A DNA stretch of 64,000 bases, from contig JAEWCZ010000066.1 in NCBI GenBank assembly GCA_023390335.1, forward strand, positions 818,550 through 882,549. Direction: 5' to 3'. The stretch is from Bacillota bacterium. Lineage in GTDB: Bacteria > Bacillota > Clostridia > Acetivibrionales > DSM-1351. The notes beneath the pieces are model-generated. The model was not told the DNA's origin and searched no databases. It was given only the letters and a program-made list of their open reading frames with translations. Positions 8,991-17,436 of the stretch are shown here, piece after piece. Made by a program: the position numbers and the translations under genes. How positions within the stretch are numbered: the stretch's first letter is position 1; each line of letters starts with the position of its first letter.

Positions 8991-9752
8991 TTATTTACAG
9001 TTAACCTCATCAGCTACCAGTCTGCACGAAGCACATTGATAGTCTATAAATAATTTTTTATCTTCTTCTAGCTTCCAATTTTCTGAACATACTGGGCATA
9101 CCGGCTTATGCGATGAATAATATCGGAATAGATAATAATAAAAAGGCTTTTCTGTAGCTTTTTCGAATGACGCACAAATCTCACGTCCCATTTTTGATAA
9201 ATCTGATGTATGTTTTGATAACCTTTGATACGCAGCTCTCTCTGCAATTCCTTCAAGAAATAAACGGTCACAAGCGTTATAAGCTTTCTGCCATCCAAGG
9301 ACAGTATAATACTCGTCTTCGCCTAGAATTTTAGGTAATCTGTACAACGGGACTGATTTGCCGCAATCACCACAAACTATCGGAGACTCATTAGTTGTAT
9401 AGTCTGAGTATAGCATATACCAGCTAGGTGTTTCACAGCTACATGTGACTTCATAATCCGAAGATTTACCTAATAGTTGGATTGTAGGCTCTTGGGTACA
9501 AAGGGTAAGTAGTTTTGTATAAAATTCATTTACGTATTTATTTGCATTCCTTAAGTCAAGAGAGTCCTGCTCAGGAGCCAATAAGTAAGTTACAAACTTA
9601 TCTTCCTGAAAAATTGTATTGCAGTCATTCATCAGAATCTGACCGTTTTTAATTAAAGCTCCGAAGTACCAATCTTGCTCTTCTTTAAACTCGGAGTAGC
9701 TATTTTCTTTTTGATGTTCATTTGGATAAGTGGTTACTGAAAACAAAAACAT
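8991..9752 (-). CDS. Zn-ribbon-containing protein, DUF2310-like
   Basis: 253 residues. Two metal-binding regions are visible: CSCETPSWYMLYSDYT followed by CGDCGKSVPLYRLP in the middle, and CPVC...CASC near the C-terminus. This arrangement matches, from memory, the DUF2310 family, annotated only as Zn-ribbon proteins possibly binding nucleic acid. GGAGG lies seven bases before ATG 9752. It is separated by 22 bases from the TPR gene and 54 from the upstream helical-repeat gene, so an operon is likely. The actual function is unknown. Confidence 0.85.
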   Translation of the reverse strand: MFLFSVTTYPNEHQKENSYSEFKEEQDWYFGALIKNGQILMNDCNTIFQEDKFVTYLLAPEQDSLDLRNANKYVNEFYTKLLTLCTQEPTIQLLGKSSDYEVTCSCETPSWYMLYSDYTTNESPIVCGDCGKSVPLYRLPKILGEDEYYTVLGWQKAYNACDRLFLEGIAERAAYQRLSKHTSDLSKMGREICASFEKATEKPFYYYLFRYYSSHKPVCPVCSENWKLEEDKKLFIDYQCASCRLVADEVNCK

Positions 9753-9806
9753 TTATATTTCCTCCACACTAACTAAACAATATATTTGTGTATTCTTTAA
9801 TTAAAA

Positions 9807-11144
9807 TTAATTTACCCTTAACTTTCTTGCAGCAAACTTCCTTGTATCGTCATAGCTGTCATATTGACACTCTTCCAGCACTTGAGCAGGAAATATCTTG
9901 CGTTTATACATAGTCTGAACAAGACTGGAGCGACATGAGGAACACAAGGTTTGTTTATACATATGTAAAAATATGTCTGGTTCAAACTTGTGGGAACTCT
10001 TAGCAAGCAAATCTTCTACATCCATATACACCCCGTGCCATTCTCCACTATTGTATGAAACAGGAAGACTCTTAACAGCATTAACTAGTAGAGTTTCATC
10101 TTGGGACTGGTAACAGTGACACAATAGGCTTAAAGAGTTTGAAACTTCTTTCTTATCTTTTAGGAGAGATATAGCATAATCGTGAATTCTATCAGAAGGC
10201 AGATGTTCCATTATCTCAAATGCAATATCACGAATAGAGTCGTTCTCGCTTCCGGCAAGCTCAAAAATATAACTCTCATCTAATGGAAATGGCCTTTTAC
10301 GAAAAGCCCATAATAATTGTGATTTTATAGCAGGATTTGTTTCCTTAACTGCAATTTTAGCCAACTCATTCAATTCCTCCATAGAAGCAGTTCTGGAAAA
10401 ACGGTTTGCAATTCCACGACCACGATATCCAGATGGCTCATAGCAAGCATTAACCAATTCATAAAGAGTTGGCTGAGTGAGAAATTGTGACTTACCGGCA
10501 ACAAAGTTTTCTATTTGAATTAGAAAAGCTGCAACAGCTTCGCTTCTTTCCGCATTTTCATGCATATAATTCTCAATACGCTTTTTCCCAAGCTTGTTTT
10601 GAGCATTGGAATAGAACCAATCCATAAATATTGCATTGGAATTTTTTGTTTTTACATAGAAACTGCCTATTTCTTCGACTATTCTTTTAAATGCTGGGAA
10701 TCCGTCAAGTGATGTTAGCCAGACACAGAGCCATTCAAAGTTATCTCGCTCAGAACAAATAGAACCTATTTTACGCTTTCTAGATAGTGATATAAAAAGT
10801 GTATCATACTTTTTGTACAATACTTCTCTTGCACCTTTACTGCCATTTACGGCAAACTGAAATAAAAGGGAACACAATTGGTCGAATAACCATGTATCCA
10901 ATTTCTGTTTTGTAAAATAATTAATAATTGCTTTTTCAAAAAAACTTTTATCATCGTAGAGACTAATAGCATTATATAGATAAGTGCCTCTACTGCCCTC
11001 GCATTGCTTATCATAACAGGTATTATGAAGACAGCACCACAAAACAATGTCTTTATATTCCTCAAGATGATTGCCTTTTTTCAATTCTAAATATGCACTT
11101 CCAAGTCCTCGCCGGAAAGTTTCTTTAAATTGACTTTTTGTCAT
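9807..11144 (-). CDS. Helical (HEAT-like) repeat protein of unknown function
   Basis: 445 residues, almost all helical. The C-terminal half reads like HEAT repeats (IFELAGSENDSIRDIAFEIM, then LLVNAVKSL), suggesting a solenoid binding protein. Several Cys are scattered without a clear metal motif (for example CCLHNTCYDKQCEG near 32-45). AAGGAG lies eight bases before ATG 11144. The start overlaps the 3' end of a frameshifted gene, so it was once the second gene of that operon. I do not recognise a specific family. Confidence 0.8.
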   Translation of the reverse strand: MTKSQFKETFRRGLGSAYLELKKGNHLEEYKDIVLWCCLHNTCYDKQCEGSRGTYLYNAISLYDDKSFFEKAIINYFTKQKLDTWLFDQLCSLLFQFAVNGSKGAREVLYKKYDTLFISLSRKRKIGSICSERDNFEWLCVWLTSLDGFPAFKRIVEEIGSFYVKTKNSNAIFMDWFYSNAQNKLGKKRIENYMHENAERSEAVAAFLIQIENFVAGKSQFLTQPTLYELVNACYEPSGYRGRGIANRFSRTASMEELNELAKIAVKETNPAIKSQLLWAFRKRPFPLDESYIFELAGSENDSIRDIAFEIMEHLPSDRIHDYAISLLKDKKEVSNSLSLLCHCYQSQDETLLVNAVKSLPVSYNSGEWHGVYMDVEDLLAKSSHKFEPDIFLHMYKQTLCSSCRSSLVQTMYKRKIFPAQVLEECQYDSYDDTRKFAARKLRVN

Positions 11145-11744
11145 TCTTTAACTCCTTCAAATAAGTGTATAAAAGAATCAATAATCGCCAATTAATCAGC
11201 CTTTGATCCTTCAAATGGCCATATTTTTGGATAAGTACCTGTGAATTCATAAACTTTAGTGCTGCCTTCAGTCTGATTTCTCGCAACAGGAGCTTTATAT
11301 TCTCTTGATTGATTAATGTGTTATTATTAAACCACCAGGACAAAGCAACAACTGAAAATCGCTCTGTTTTCTCAACCTCGTATATGTTTTTGTACCTGAT
11401 GGAAGTATGAGCTCATGGGTTTGAGGATTTTCTATTACCCCATAGCCAATCTGTGCGATTTGCTTTGCAAGCTTCAGTAATTCTGATATGCTCTTCTTAT
11501 TGTCCGTAAAAGGTCAAGATTGCACTCTATTAAGTATTGTATTCCTGGCAATTCCCGGCTAACCTGTGTTGGAATATCTTCATCTTCTATTTGCATTTCA
11601 TTTGAAACCACAATCTGTGATTTTTTAATGAAAGGATAAAGCCTTCATTATCAAAAAATAATATTAAATTTTCAGATAAGGTCTTTATAGTTATGTTTTT
11701 TACCGTATAAATCTTTAAATCATAACTCCTATTTTTGGCATTGT
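11125..11744 (-). pseudogene. Frameshifted conserved hypothetical gene
   Basis: No single frame is open, but reading the reverse strand in successive frames gives four segments that look like one protein: a start segment with YDLKIYTVKNITIKTLSEN (from about 11730 down); then YPFIKKSQIVVSNEMQIEDE and IQYLIECNLDLL; then KSISELLKLAKQIAQIGYG and HELILPSGTKTYTR; and finally EVEKTERFSVVALSWWFNN through the stop at 11125. At least three frame changes are needed. It heads the reverse-strand operon and overlaps the next gene. Product unknown. Confidence 0.7.
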
Positions 11745-12152
11745 ATTACCATTATGTGCTAAATAATAAAGCGAGTCAATATATAATAGTTTTGGGTTAT
11801 CTTTCACTAACAATATTTTTCGATATTTTTCGGCAAATACCTAGAAATATAAATTACAAGAAGAAGGATAAAAATTCTGTTGGAAAACTCAAATTAACTA
11901 AAAAGCATTTTTTTACTTCGTGTGTACAAAAAATATTTTAGTTTACAAGCTTATAAAGGTTCGGCATCCTTCATGGAATGGAAGGTGTAATAACTGGAGT
12001 TGTATAACGGAAAAATTACAAAATAATGTTATAATAATAACTAAAACAAGATTGTAATTTGAAACTTGTGTTGACCTCTCTTTTTTGTGCAGAAGATGAG
12101 AGGACTATAACTGTTAATTCATTCATACTTTTTAAGTAAGGAGTCGATTGAA
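11745..12152. other. Intergenic stretch without a supported gene
   Basis: Very AT-rich. A 68-codon ORF at 11735-11941 has no SD and a random-looking product, so I do not call it. Short inverted repeats occur (CATCCTTC/GGAAGGTG near 11968-11990; CCTCTC/GAGAGG near 12075-12105). The last bases carry TAAGGAG, the SD of the truncated AraC gene. Confidence 0.5.
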
Positions 12153-12422
12153 ATGGAATGGATAGAACAACTTAATAGTGCAATTAACTATATGGAAGAG
12201 CATTTGGAAGATGGAATTGACCTGGAAAAAGTAGCTGAAATTGCGTGCTGTTCATCGTTTCATTTTCAAAGAATGTTTTCCTATATTGCAGATATCCCTT
12301 TGTCGGAATACATTAGACGAAGAAAAATGACACGAGTAGCACGTCAAACCTCCATATTACCCAAAATTCCTATCTTTTTTATAATTTTACAATATTTCCT
12401 TTCTTTAATAACTTATATGTAA
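12153..12422 (+). pseudogene. Truncated AraC-family regulator (N-terminal helix-turn-helix only)
   Basis: The first about 60 residues are a clear AraC/XylS N-terminal DNA-binding half (LEKVAEIACCSSFHFQRMFS, then PLSEYIRRRKMT). Homology stops abruptly near base 12345, and the remaining about 28 codons are an unrelated hydrophobic tail ending in a stop. Full-length relatives need a second HTH and usually an effector domain. A good SD (AAGGAG) remains, so a fragment may still be translated, but it is best read as a gene remnant. Confidence 0.75.
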
Positions 12423-12562
12423 TATAATGTAATATAAAATGAAATTCACTGAATGCATTCAATGAAATTTATAAAATAGATATCTCTTTGCTGTATCCTG
12501 ATAACAAAATTTAGAATTAAAGTGAATTCATATATAAAATTAATCTTCTGGAGGTAAGAAAC

Positions 12563-13474
12563 ATGAAAAAACTACTCTTATTTTCTATCATCATGGCTGT
12601 TATTCTGGCAAGCTTTGCACCCGCAACTATTTTTGCTGCCACCACTCAAATCAATGGCAGTGACGTTATGGTTATTGGCGATTCGTATTTCGCTTTGTCT
12701 GGTGAAATTGTCAGAGCCTTAGAAAATGAAGCTAGAAATGCTGGTGTTTTAGGTGCAAATGATAGATTTAGAAACAATCCAGTATCTGGAGCCACACTAG
12801 CAAATAACGGAATTCCTTCTCAGTACAGAAATGGTATTAATTCCGGTAAAGTTAAGTATGTAATAATGGATGGTGGTGGGAACGATTGTCTACAAGGTTA
12901 TTCCGCTCCACCATATACTGCAAGCACACCTTTTATTAAAAATGCAACAGATGCAGTTACTGATCTATTGAAACAAATGAAAGCTGATGGAGTTGTTAAA
13001 GTATTCTATTTGTTCTATCCTAATCCAAACGGAGATTTAAATGGTTTAAAGGCAAAATTGGATGCAATGAGACCGATAATGCAATCTACAGTAGCTAACG
13101 CAACAGAAAAGCCAGAAACATATTTCTTTGATATAAGACCAACATGGGACGGACATTTATCAGAGTATACACTATCTGATGGTATACATCCTACTACAGC
13201 CGGAAGCGTAGCAACAGCAAAAGCTATGTGGGCAGAAATGCAAAAAGTTAACTTTTTCGGTACTAGTACTCCTACAATAAAATATGGAGATTGTAACAAT
13301 GATGGAAGTATTGATGCCTTGGATTTCTCAGCTTTTAAGATGTATTTGATGAATCCCGTACGTACATACAATGAAGTTTTGGATCTTAATGTTGATAACA
13401 CTGTAGATGCAATCGATTTTGCTATCATGAAGCAGTATCTGTTGGGTATCGTAAAAATTTTACCGTACAAATAG
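12563..13474 (+). CDS. Secreted SGNH-hydrolase esterase with type I dockerin (cellulosomal)
   Basis: 303 residues: signal peptide (1-25, ending AAT-rich after ATIFA), an SGNH/GDSL-like hydrolase (block I VIGDSYFA near 38-45, GGGND near 110, and the Asp-His pair in DGIHPT near 210), a short Thr/Pro linker, and a C-terminal type I dockerin with two Ca-binding repeats (GDCNNDGSIDALDFSAFKMY and DLNVDNTVDAIDFAIMKQYL). The dockerin should plug it into the cellulosome scaffoldin. The AL/AI recognition pairs resemble mesophilic clostridia rather than the Ser/Thr of C. thermocellum. Possible substrates are acetylated plant polysaccharides (inference). GGAGG precedes the ATG. Confidence 0.92.
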   Translation: MKKLLLFSIIMAVILASFAPATIFAATTQINGSDVMVIGDSYFALSGEIVRALENEARNAGVLGANDRFRNNPVSGATLANNGIPSQYRNGINSGKVKYVIMDGGGNDCLQGYSAPPYTASTPFIKNATDAVTDLLKQMKADGVVKVFYLFYPNPNGDLNGLKAKLDAMRPIMQSTVANATEKPETYFFDIRPTWDGHLSEYTLSDGIHPTTAGSVATAKAMWAEMQKVNFFGTSTPTIKYGDCNNDGSIDALDFSAFKMYLMNPVRTYNEVLDLNVDNTVDAIDFAIMKQYLLGIVKILPYK

Positions 13475-13499
13475 AAATCCTACTATAAACCTTTCTGAC

Positions 13500-13548
13500 A
13501 AAAAAACCAAGGGGTTCAGTGAATAGCTGAAGCCCTTGGTTTTTGCCC
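13500..13548 (+). terminator. Intrinsic terminator after the esterase; near-copy of the tRNA-Leu terminator
   Basis: Hairpin AACCAAGGGGTTCAGT, loop GAATA, GCTGAAGCCCTTGGTT followed by a T-run. It shares the loop and most stem bases with the hairpin at 7789-7836. Confidence 0.85.
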
Positions 13549-13657
13549 TTATTGACTTTTGGTATTATACAAGTAATAATATGATTAATATCTTGGGAAA
13601 ATTTACTTAATTTCAAATTAATAACTTATATATAAATAAACATATAAGGATTAGTAA

Positions 13658-13861
13658 ATGTTTAAATTAAATAATATTTATCGACCAATTACTGCCCAGC
13701 CCTTTTTAAGCGACCAAGCCTATACTGAAATTCAACCTTGTGAAGCACTCAAACCCTACATATGCTGTTTTTGGGGTACCCGGAAGCCTTGTCGGATTTT
13801 TACAATACAACAAAAACTCAAAATGGTATTATATAAAAACTTGATATTTGATTATATTTGA
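13658..13861 (+). pseudogene. Truncated AraC-type regulator, N-terminal sensor segment
   Basis: A 67-codon ORF whose first about 43 residues (ITAQPFLSDQAYTEI, then CEALKPYICCFWGT) look like the N-terminal domain of AraC regulators with a DUF6597-type sensor. After the glycine near base 13785 the similarity ends and the tail is unrelated. No HTH remains, so this is a gene remnant. It lies about 180 bases downstream of the dockerin esterase. Confidence 0.65.
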
Positions 13862-13872
13862 GAGGTGATATT

Positions 13873-14826
13873 ATGAAAAAACTTACATTAAATGACTACA
13901 CAGAAATTAAATCATGGATGTATCGTAATGCAAGACCTATTGAGCTGGCAATTTGGCAGTATTACTTTGAAAACGGCAGTAAGGAGACAGTGCTTTCTGC
14001 TTTAGAATTTTATCAAAATGATGACGGTGGTTTTGGTCATGCCCTTGAAGCAGATAGTTGGAATCCAAATTCATCTCCGTATACAACATTAAAGGCAATA
14101 AATATTTTAAAAGAAATTGGTTTTAATGATAAGCATCATCCCATAGTACAAGGAATATTTAAGTTCCTGGAAAGTAATGCTTATTGTACTGAAAATGGAT
14201 GGTATTTCAACATTCCGTCTAATGATGATTATGCTCATGCACCTTGGTGGACATACAATATGGAAGCCAACGCTTTTGAAGGCATTGGACTAACCGCGGA
14301 AATCATTAGTTTCATAATTTTGAATGCTGATAAAGACTCTGAAATATTCAATAAAGCTCTGGTGATTTCTAACCGTATAATCGGTAAGATCAGTACAGCA
14401 GACAATTATGGAGAAATGGGAATAGGTGGTTATTGTGTGTTACTTGACACTTTGGAAAGAACAGGGCTGGCGTCACAATTTGACCATAATTCGCTTACAG
14501 AAAAAGTAAAAAAACTTGTATATAATTCTATAGAAAGAGATACATCTAAATGGGATTATTATACTAGAAGGCCTTCTGATTATATAAATTCTCTTGAAAG
14601 TATCTTTTATAAAGATAATCGGGATATTATAGCAAAAGAGCTCGATTACCTAATTGACACAAGGCCTCAGAATGGTGTTTGGAGTATTACATGGAGCTGG
14701 TTTGAAAACAATGAGAGATTTGCAAAGGAATTCGCTATAAGTGAAAATTGGTGGAAAGCCAGAGTTGCCATAGATAAAACTATTTTTCTAAAAAACTTTT
14801 GCAGGCTTGACATCCCCATGCAATAA
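13873..14826 (+). CDS. Prenyltransferase/squalene-cyclase-like alpha-toroid protein
   Basis: About 317 residues with QW/toroid-type repeats (FYQNDDGGFGHALEADSWNP near 50, GVWSITWSWFENNERFAKEF near 275), typical of a cytoplasmic alpha/alpha-toroid family loosely annotated as prenyltransferase-like. The DxDD cyclase motif is not seen, so catalysis is unproven. ATG 13873 is chosen because GAGGTG lies five bases upstream; the ORF extends back to 13858 without better signals. Confidence 0.75.
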   Translation: MKKLTLNDYTEIKSWMYRNARPIELAIWQYYFENGSKETVLSALEFYQNDDGGFGHALEADSWNPNSSPYTTLKAINILKEIGFNDKHHPIVQGIFKFLESNAYCTENGWYFNIPSNDDYAHAPWWTYNMEANAFEGIGLTAEIISFIILNADKDSEIFNKALVISNRIIGKISTADNYGEMGIGGYCVLLDTLERTGLASQFDHNSLTEKVKKLVYNSIERDTSKWDYYTRRPSDYINSLESIFYKDNRDIIAKELDYLIDTRPQNGVWSITWSWFENNERFAKEFAISENWWKARVAIDKTIFLKNFCRLDIPMQ

Positions 14827-14916
14827 ATAATACCTATTGCTATATAGTTGCCAATAAATGTATAATAAGTCTCAAGCAGGGAATTTTCTAATTAAAATTA
14901 TAGGGGTTAAATTATA

Positions 14917-16188
14917 TTGAAAAGGATATTACTTATTATTATTTTGATTGCATCTATATCAATTGCTATTACCGGATGCAAAATAGATTCTAAATTACCA
15001 AATCAATTATCACAAAAAGAAAAATTAGCAGATTTTGAATACATGTACAATATACTTAAAGAAAATTATCCTTTTTTCGAAGTTAATAAACGAGTTAATG
15101 ACGTAGATTGGTTAGCAAAGAAAGATACATATGTAAATATGGTGAAGTCAACAAAAAATGACGAGCAATTTTTTAATACAATGTCAAAAGTACTTAAGGA
15201 ACTTCATAATGGACATACTCGCATGTTTAACCAACATGATTATATTTATTGGAAAAATCTTGTCTTAAACTGGGATAGCGGTAGTAATGAACCTTGGTTA
15301 AAAGAATTAAATAGTGATAAAGTTTTATTACGCTATAACCAAAAAGATAGTAAACAATCAGTTTCAAATACATCAGAGATATTTCAGGGAAACAACGTAG
15401 GCAACGGCAAATTCGGTATTTTAGGTTTTTTACCACATAAAAATACTGATACAAAAATAATTAAAAAAGGGAAAGTTGCATACCTGGCTGTTAAAGGATT
15501 TGATTATTATAATATTGAAAAAGATGGAAAAATAATAAAGCCATTTCTTAATAGCATTAAAGACTACGACAAATTGATTATTGATATTAGAGGAAATGGT
15601 GGAGGTAATGACAGATACTGGACGGAAAATATTGTTCAGCCTCTTATTAACAAGTCACTAAGTAACAAAATATACTGGGTTTTTAGGGGAGCACACTTTG
15701 AGGAGCCATTTATTAGTCATATGATTGGGAATGGCTATGAAAGACTGAATTTAGTCAGTGAAATTGAAAAGGAAGGTTTAACGAATACACCACCTGAATT
15801 GAAAAAGAATTTCAAGTATTACAAAAAGATTGTAAGTACAATTCATCCCGTTAACCCTATAAATTTTAAGGGCAAAATATATTTGCTTGTTGATAAAAAC
15901 GTTTTTTCTTCAGCAGAAGGCTTTGCTATATTTTGTAAAAATACCGGTTTTGCGACCATAGTAGGAGAAAAAACCGGAGGCGATGGTATTGTTGGAAGTC
16001 CTTTAATTTGTGCATTGCCTAATAGTGGCTATGTATTTGGTCTCTCAATGACAATGGGATTAACTGATAATGGGACTTGTAACGAAGAGTTCAAAACTAT
16101 TCCCGATGTAGAAATTACGCAAAAATGGTACAACAATTTTTTTCAGGACAAATCTATTGATTATGTTCTGACCGGAAATACAAAATAA
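14917..16188 (+). CDS. S41-family (C-terminal-processing-like) peptidase lipoprotein
   Basis: 423 residues. An N-terminal lipoprotein signal with lipobox ITGC (Cys21) predicts membrane anchoring outside the cell. A helical N-terminal domain is followed by a tail-specific protease fold: DKLIIDIRGNGGGNDRYW near 213-230 and the nucleophile region NVFSSAEGFAIF near 328, then VGEKTGGDG. No PDZ domain is evident. The start is TTG 14917 with AGGGG ten bases upstream. Substrate unknown; cell-wall or peptide scavenging are possibilities. Confidence 0.85.
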   Translation: MKRILLIIILIASISIAITGCKIDSKLPNQLSQKEKLADFEYMYNILKENYPFFEVNKRVNDVDWLAKKDTYVNMVKSTKNDEQFFNTMSKVLKELHNGHTRMFNQHDYIYWKNLVLNWDSGSNEPWLKELNSDKVLLRYNQKDSKQSVSNTSEIFQGNNVGNGKFGILGFLPHKNTDTKIIKKGKVAYLAVKGFDYYNIEKDGKIIKPFLNSIKDYDKLIIDIRGNGGGNDRYWTENIVQPLINKSLSNKIYWVFRGAHFEEPFISHMIGNGYERLNLVSEIEKEGLTNTPPELKKNFKYYKKIVSTIHPVNPINFKGKIYLLVDKNVFSSAEGFAIFCKNTGFATIVGEKTGGDGIVGSPLICALPNSGYVFGLSMTMGLTDNGTCNEEFKTIPDVEITQKWYNNFFQDKSIDYVLTGNTK

Positions 16189-16200
16189 TTGGGATTATAA

Positions 16201-16821
16201 TCACCCTATTTTATTTAACAAAATACTTCCGCCATAAGGTTTAAAAAGCTCTGCAATCTTTAAATAATTACTCTTGCAATCAAGCCAGACAAAAGAATCC
16301 TCCGGACTTAAAATTACAGGCATCCTGCTGTGTATATATGACATCTGCTCGTTTGCATCTGTAGTCAGGATAACAAATCTGTTATTTACAGCTCCCATGT
16401 TATCAATGAAACTATTGTACAATCCTGCCATATATACTAGATTACTTGTTGCAGGGCGAATAAAGTACTTTTCCTTTTTACCGTCAGCTTTTCTCCATTC
16501 ATAAAAACCGCTTGCAGGGATGATACATCTTCCTGATTGAAGAAGCTTTCTGAAGGTTGGTTTTTCATGAACAGTTTCACTTCTGGCATTTATAATAACC
16601 CCACTAGACTGTTTGAAATTAGGGAATCCCCACTTGAGCAAATCAGTTGATTTTGTTCCATCAGAAGAAACAGCAGTTATAACCGGAACGGCATCAGTAG
16701 GAAAAATTTCACCTGTTCTCATTGTTGCAGCTTTTCCTTTAAGCTTTTCATTAATATCATTAACTATATTTCTGAGCTCCTGATTTTCTTCCTCTGTAAA
16801 AATAGCGTACCTTCCACACAT
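16201..16821 (-). CDS. SRAP/YedK (HMCES-type) abasic-site DNA-protein crosslinking protein
   Basis: 206 residues starting MCGRYA, so Cys2 becomes the N-terminal catalytic thiol after Met removal. NARSETVHEKPTFR, then CIIPASGFYEW, and the His in HSRMPVIL are the remaining SRAP signature residues. The family covalently shields abasic sites in single-stranded DNA. The gene lies convergent to the S41 peptidase, 12 bases from its stop. A nearby SOS-controlled polymerase fits a DNA-damage context. Confidence 0.93.
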   Translation of the reverse strand: MCGRYAIFTEEENQELRNIVNDINEKLKGKAATMRTGEIFPTDAVPVITAVSSDGTKSTDLLKWGFPNFKQSSGVIINARSETVHEKPTFRKLLQSGRCIIPASGFYEWRKADGKKEKYFIRPATSNLVYMAGLYNSFIDNMGAVNNRFVILTTDANEQMSYIHSRMPVILSPEDSFVWLDCKSNYLKIAELFKPYGGSILLNKIG

Positions 16822-16839
16822 ATATATTGCTCCTCCAAG

Positions 16840-16935
16840 TCAATTCGTATATCTTGTCTACTATATATTTTACTCCATCTTCCCAAACAATAACAGGTAT
16901 CGTCTTATTAGAAGAAAATGTTGCATGGTTAGTAA
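16840..16935 (-). pseudogene. Fragment duplicating the small pol-IV-linked gene
   Basis: Reverse-strand translation of about 16850-16930 gives HATFSSNKTIPVIVWEDGVK followed by YIVDKIYE, clearly related to residues 10-38 of the 77-residue protein encoded at 17194-17427. Neither a start nor the C-terminal half is present. It is a partial duplication or the residue of a second copy. Confidence 0.6.
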
Positions 16936-17017
16936 AGGGAATAAGTTTTGGGGAAAAGAGGGAATATTGGGATAATAGTGTAAAATATAACCTATAAAAA
17001 TAAATGGGGGTAAAAAA

Positions 17018-17190
17018 ATGAGAAACCTAAAAAACTATTGTCTTTAATACTAATATTTCTAATGGTAACGGGGTTAAGAAATATAGTATATGCTGAAACA
17101 TGTGATACCTCAGCAGAAGGTGAATGGATTGGGAACGGCGACAGAGTAAATGAAGGAATTAATTATTTTCCGTTCATGATGGCACTATAA
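17018..17190 (+). pseudogene. Remnant of a small secreted protein gene
   Basis: ATG 17018, with a GGGGG upstream, enters a frame that stops after about nine codons. One base shift opens a frame with a signal-peptide-like stretch (LLSLILIFLMVTGL, then VYA) and a short mature part (CDTSAEGEWIGNGD) ending at 17190. This reads as a decayed gene with a frameshift near 17035; a short translated product from ATG 17062 cannot be excluded. Confidence 0.4.
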
Positions 17191-17193
17191 GAG

Positions 17194-17427
17194 TTACTTG
17201 CCCTCTATAAACCAACGTCCTTCTTCAAAAAAAATAAATATTTCTTTTCCCATAACCTTACAACGGTAGCGGATACCTTGGCCTCCTACTTTTAAACTTG
17301 CCGCTTTTTTATAATCGTATACCTTGTCTATTGTATATTTTGATCCATCTTCCCAAACAAAGGACACAGGTATCAGCTCACCGCTGGGAGAAAATGTTGC
17401 ATTTAATTTTACAAAAACCTTTTTCAT
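17194..17427 (-). CDS. Small conserved protein following DNA polymerase IV
   Basis: 77 residues, mostly beta (VWEDGSKYTIDKVYDYKKAA, then FFEEGRWFIEGK). Ten bases downstream of the Y-family polymerase gene in the same orientation, so probably co-transcribed and SOS-induced. It resembles small DUF6504-like proteins often found next to DinB/ImuB genes; this is from memory. A partial second copy lies at 16840-16935. Function unknown. Confidence 0.75.
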   Translation of the reverse strand: MKKVFVKLNATFSPSGELIPVSFVWEDGSKYTIDKVYDYKKAASLKVGGQGIRYRCKVMGKEIFIFFEEGRWFIEGK

Positions 17428-17436
17428 AATATCACC

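Noticed and set aside
11735..11941. 68-codon forward ORF
   Set aside because: No SD, overlaps the pseudogene's start, and a low-complexity AT-driven product with no recognisable pattern.
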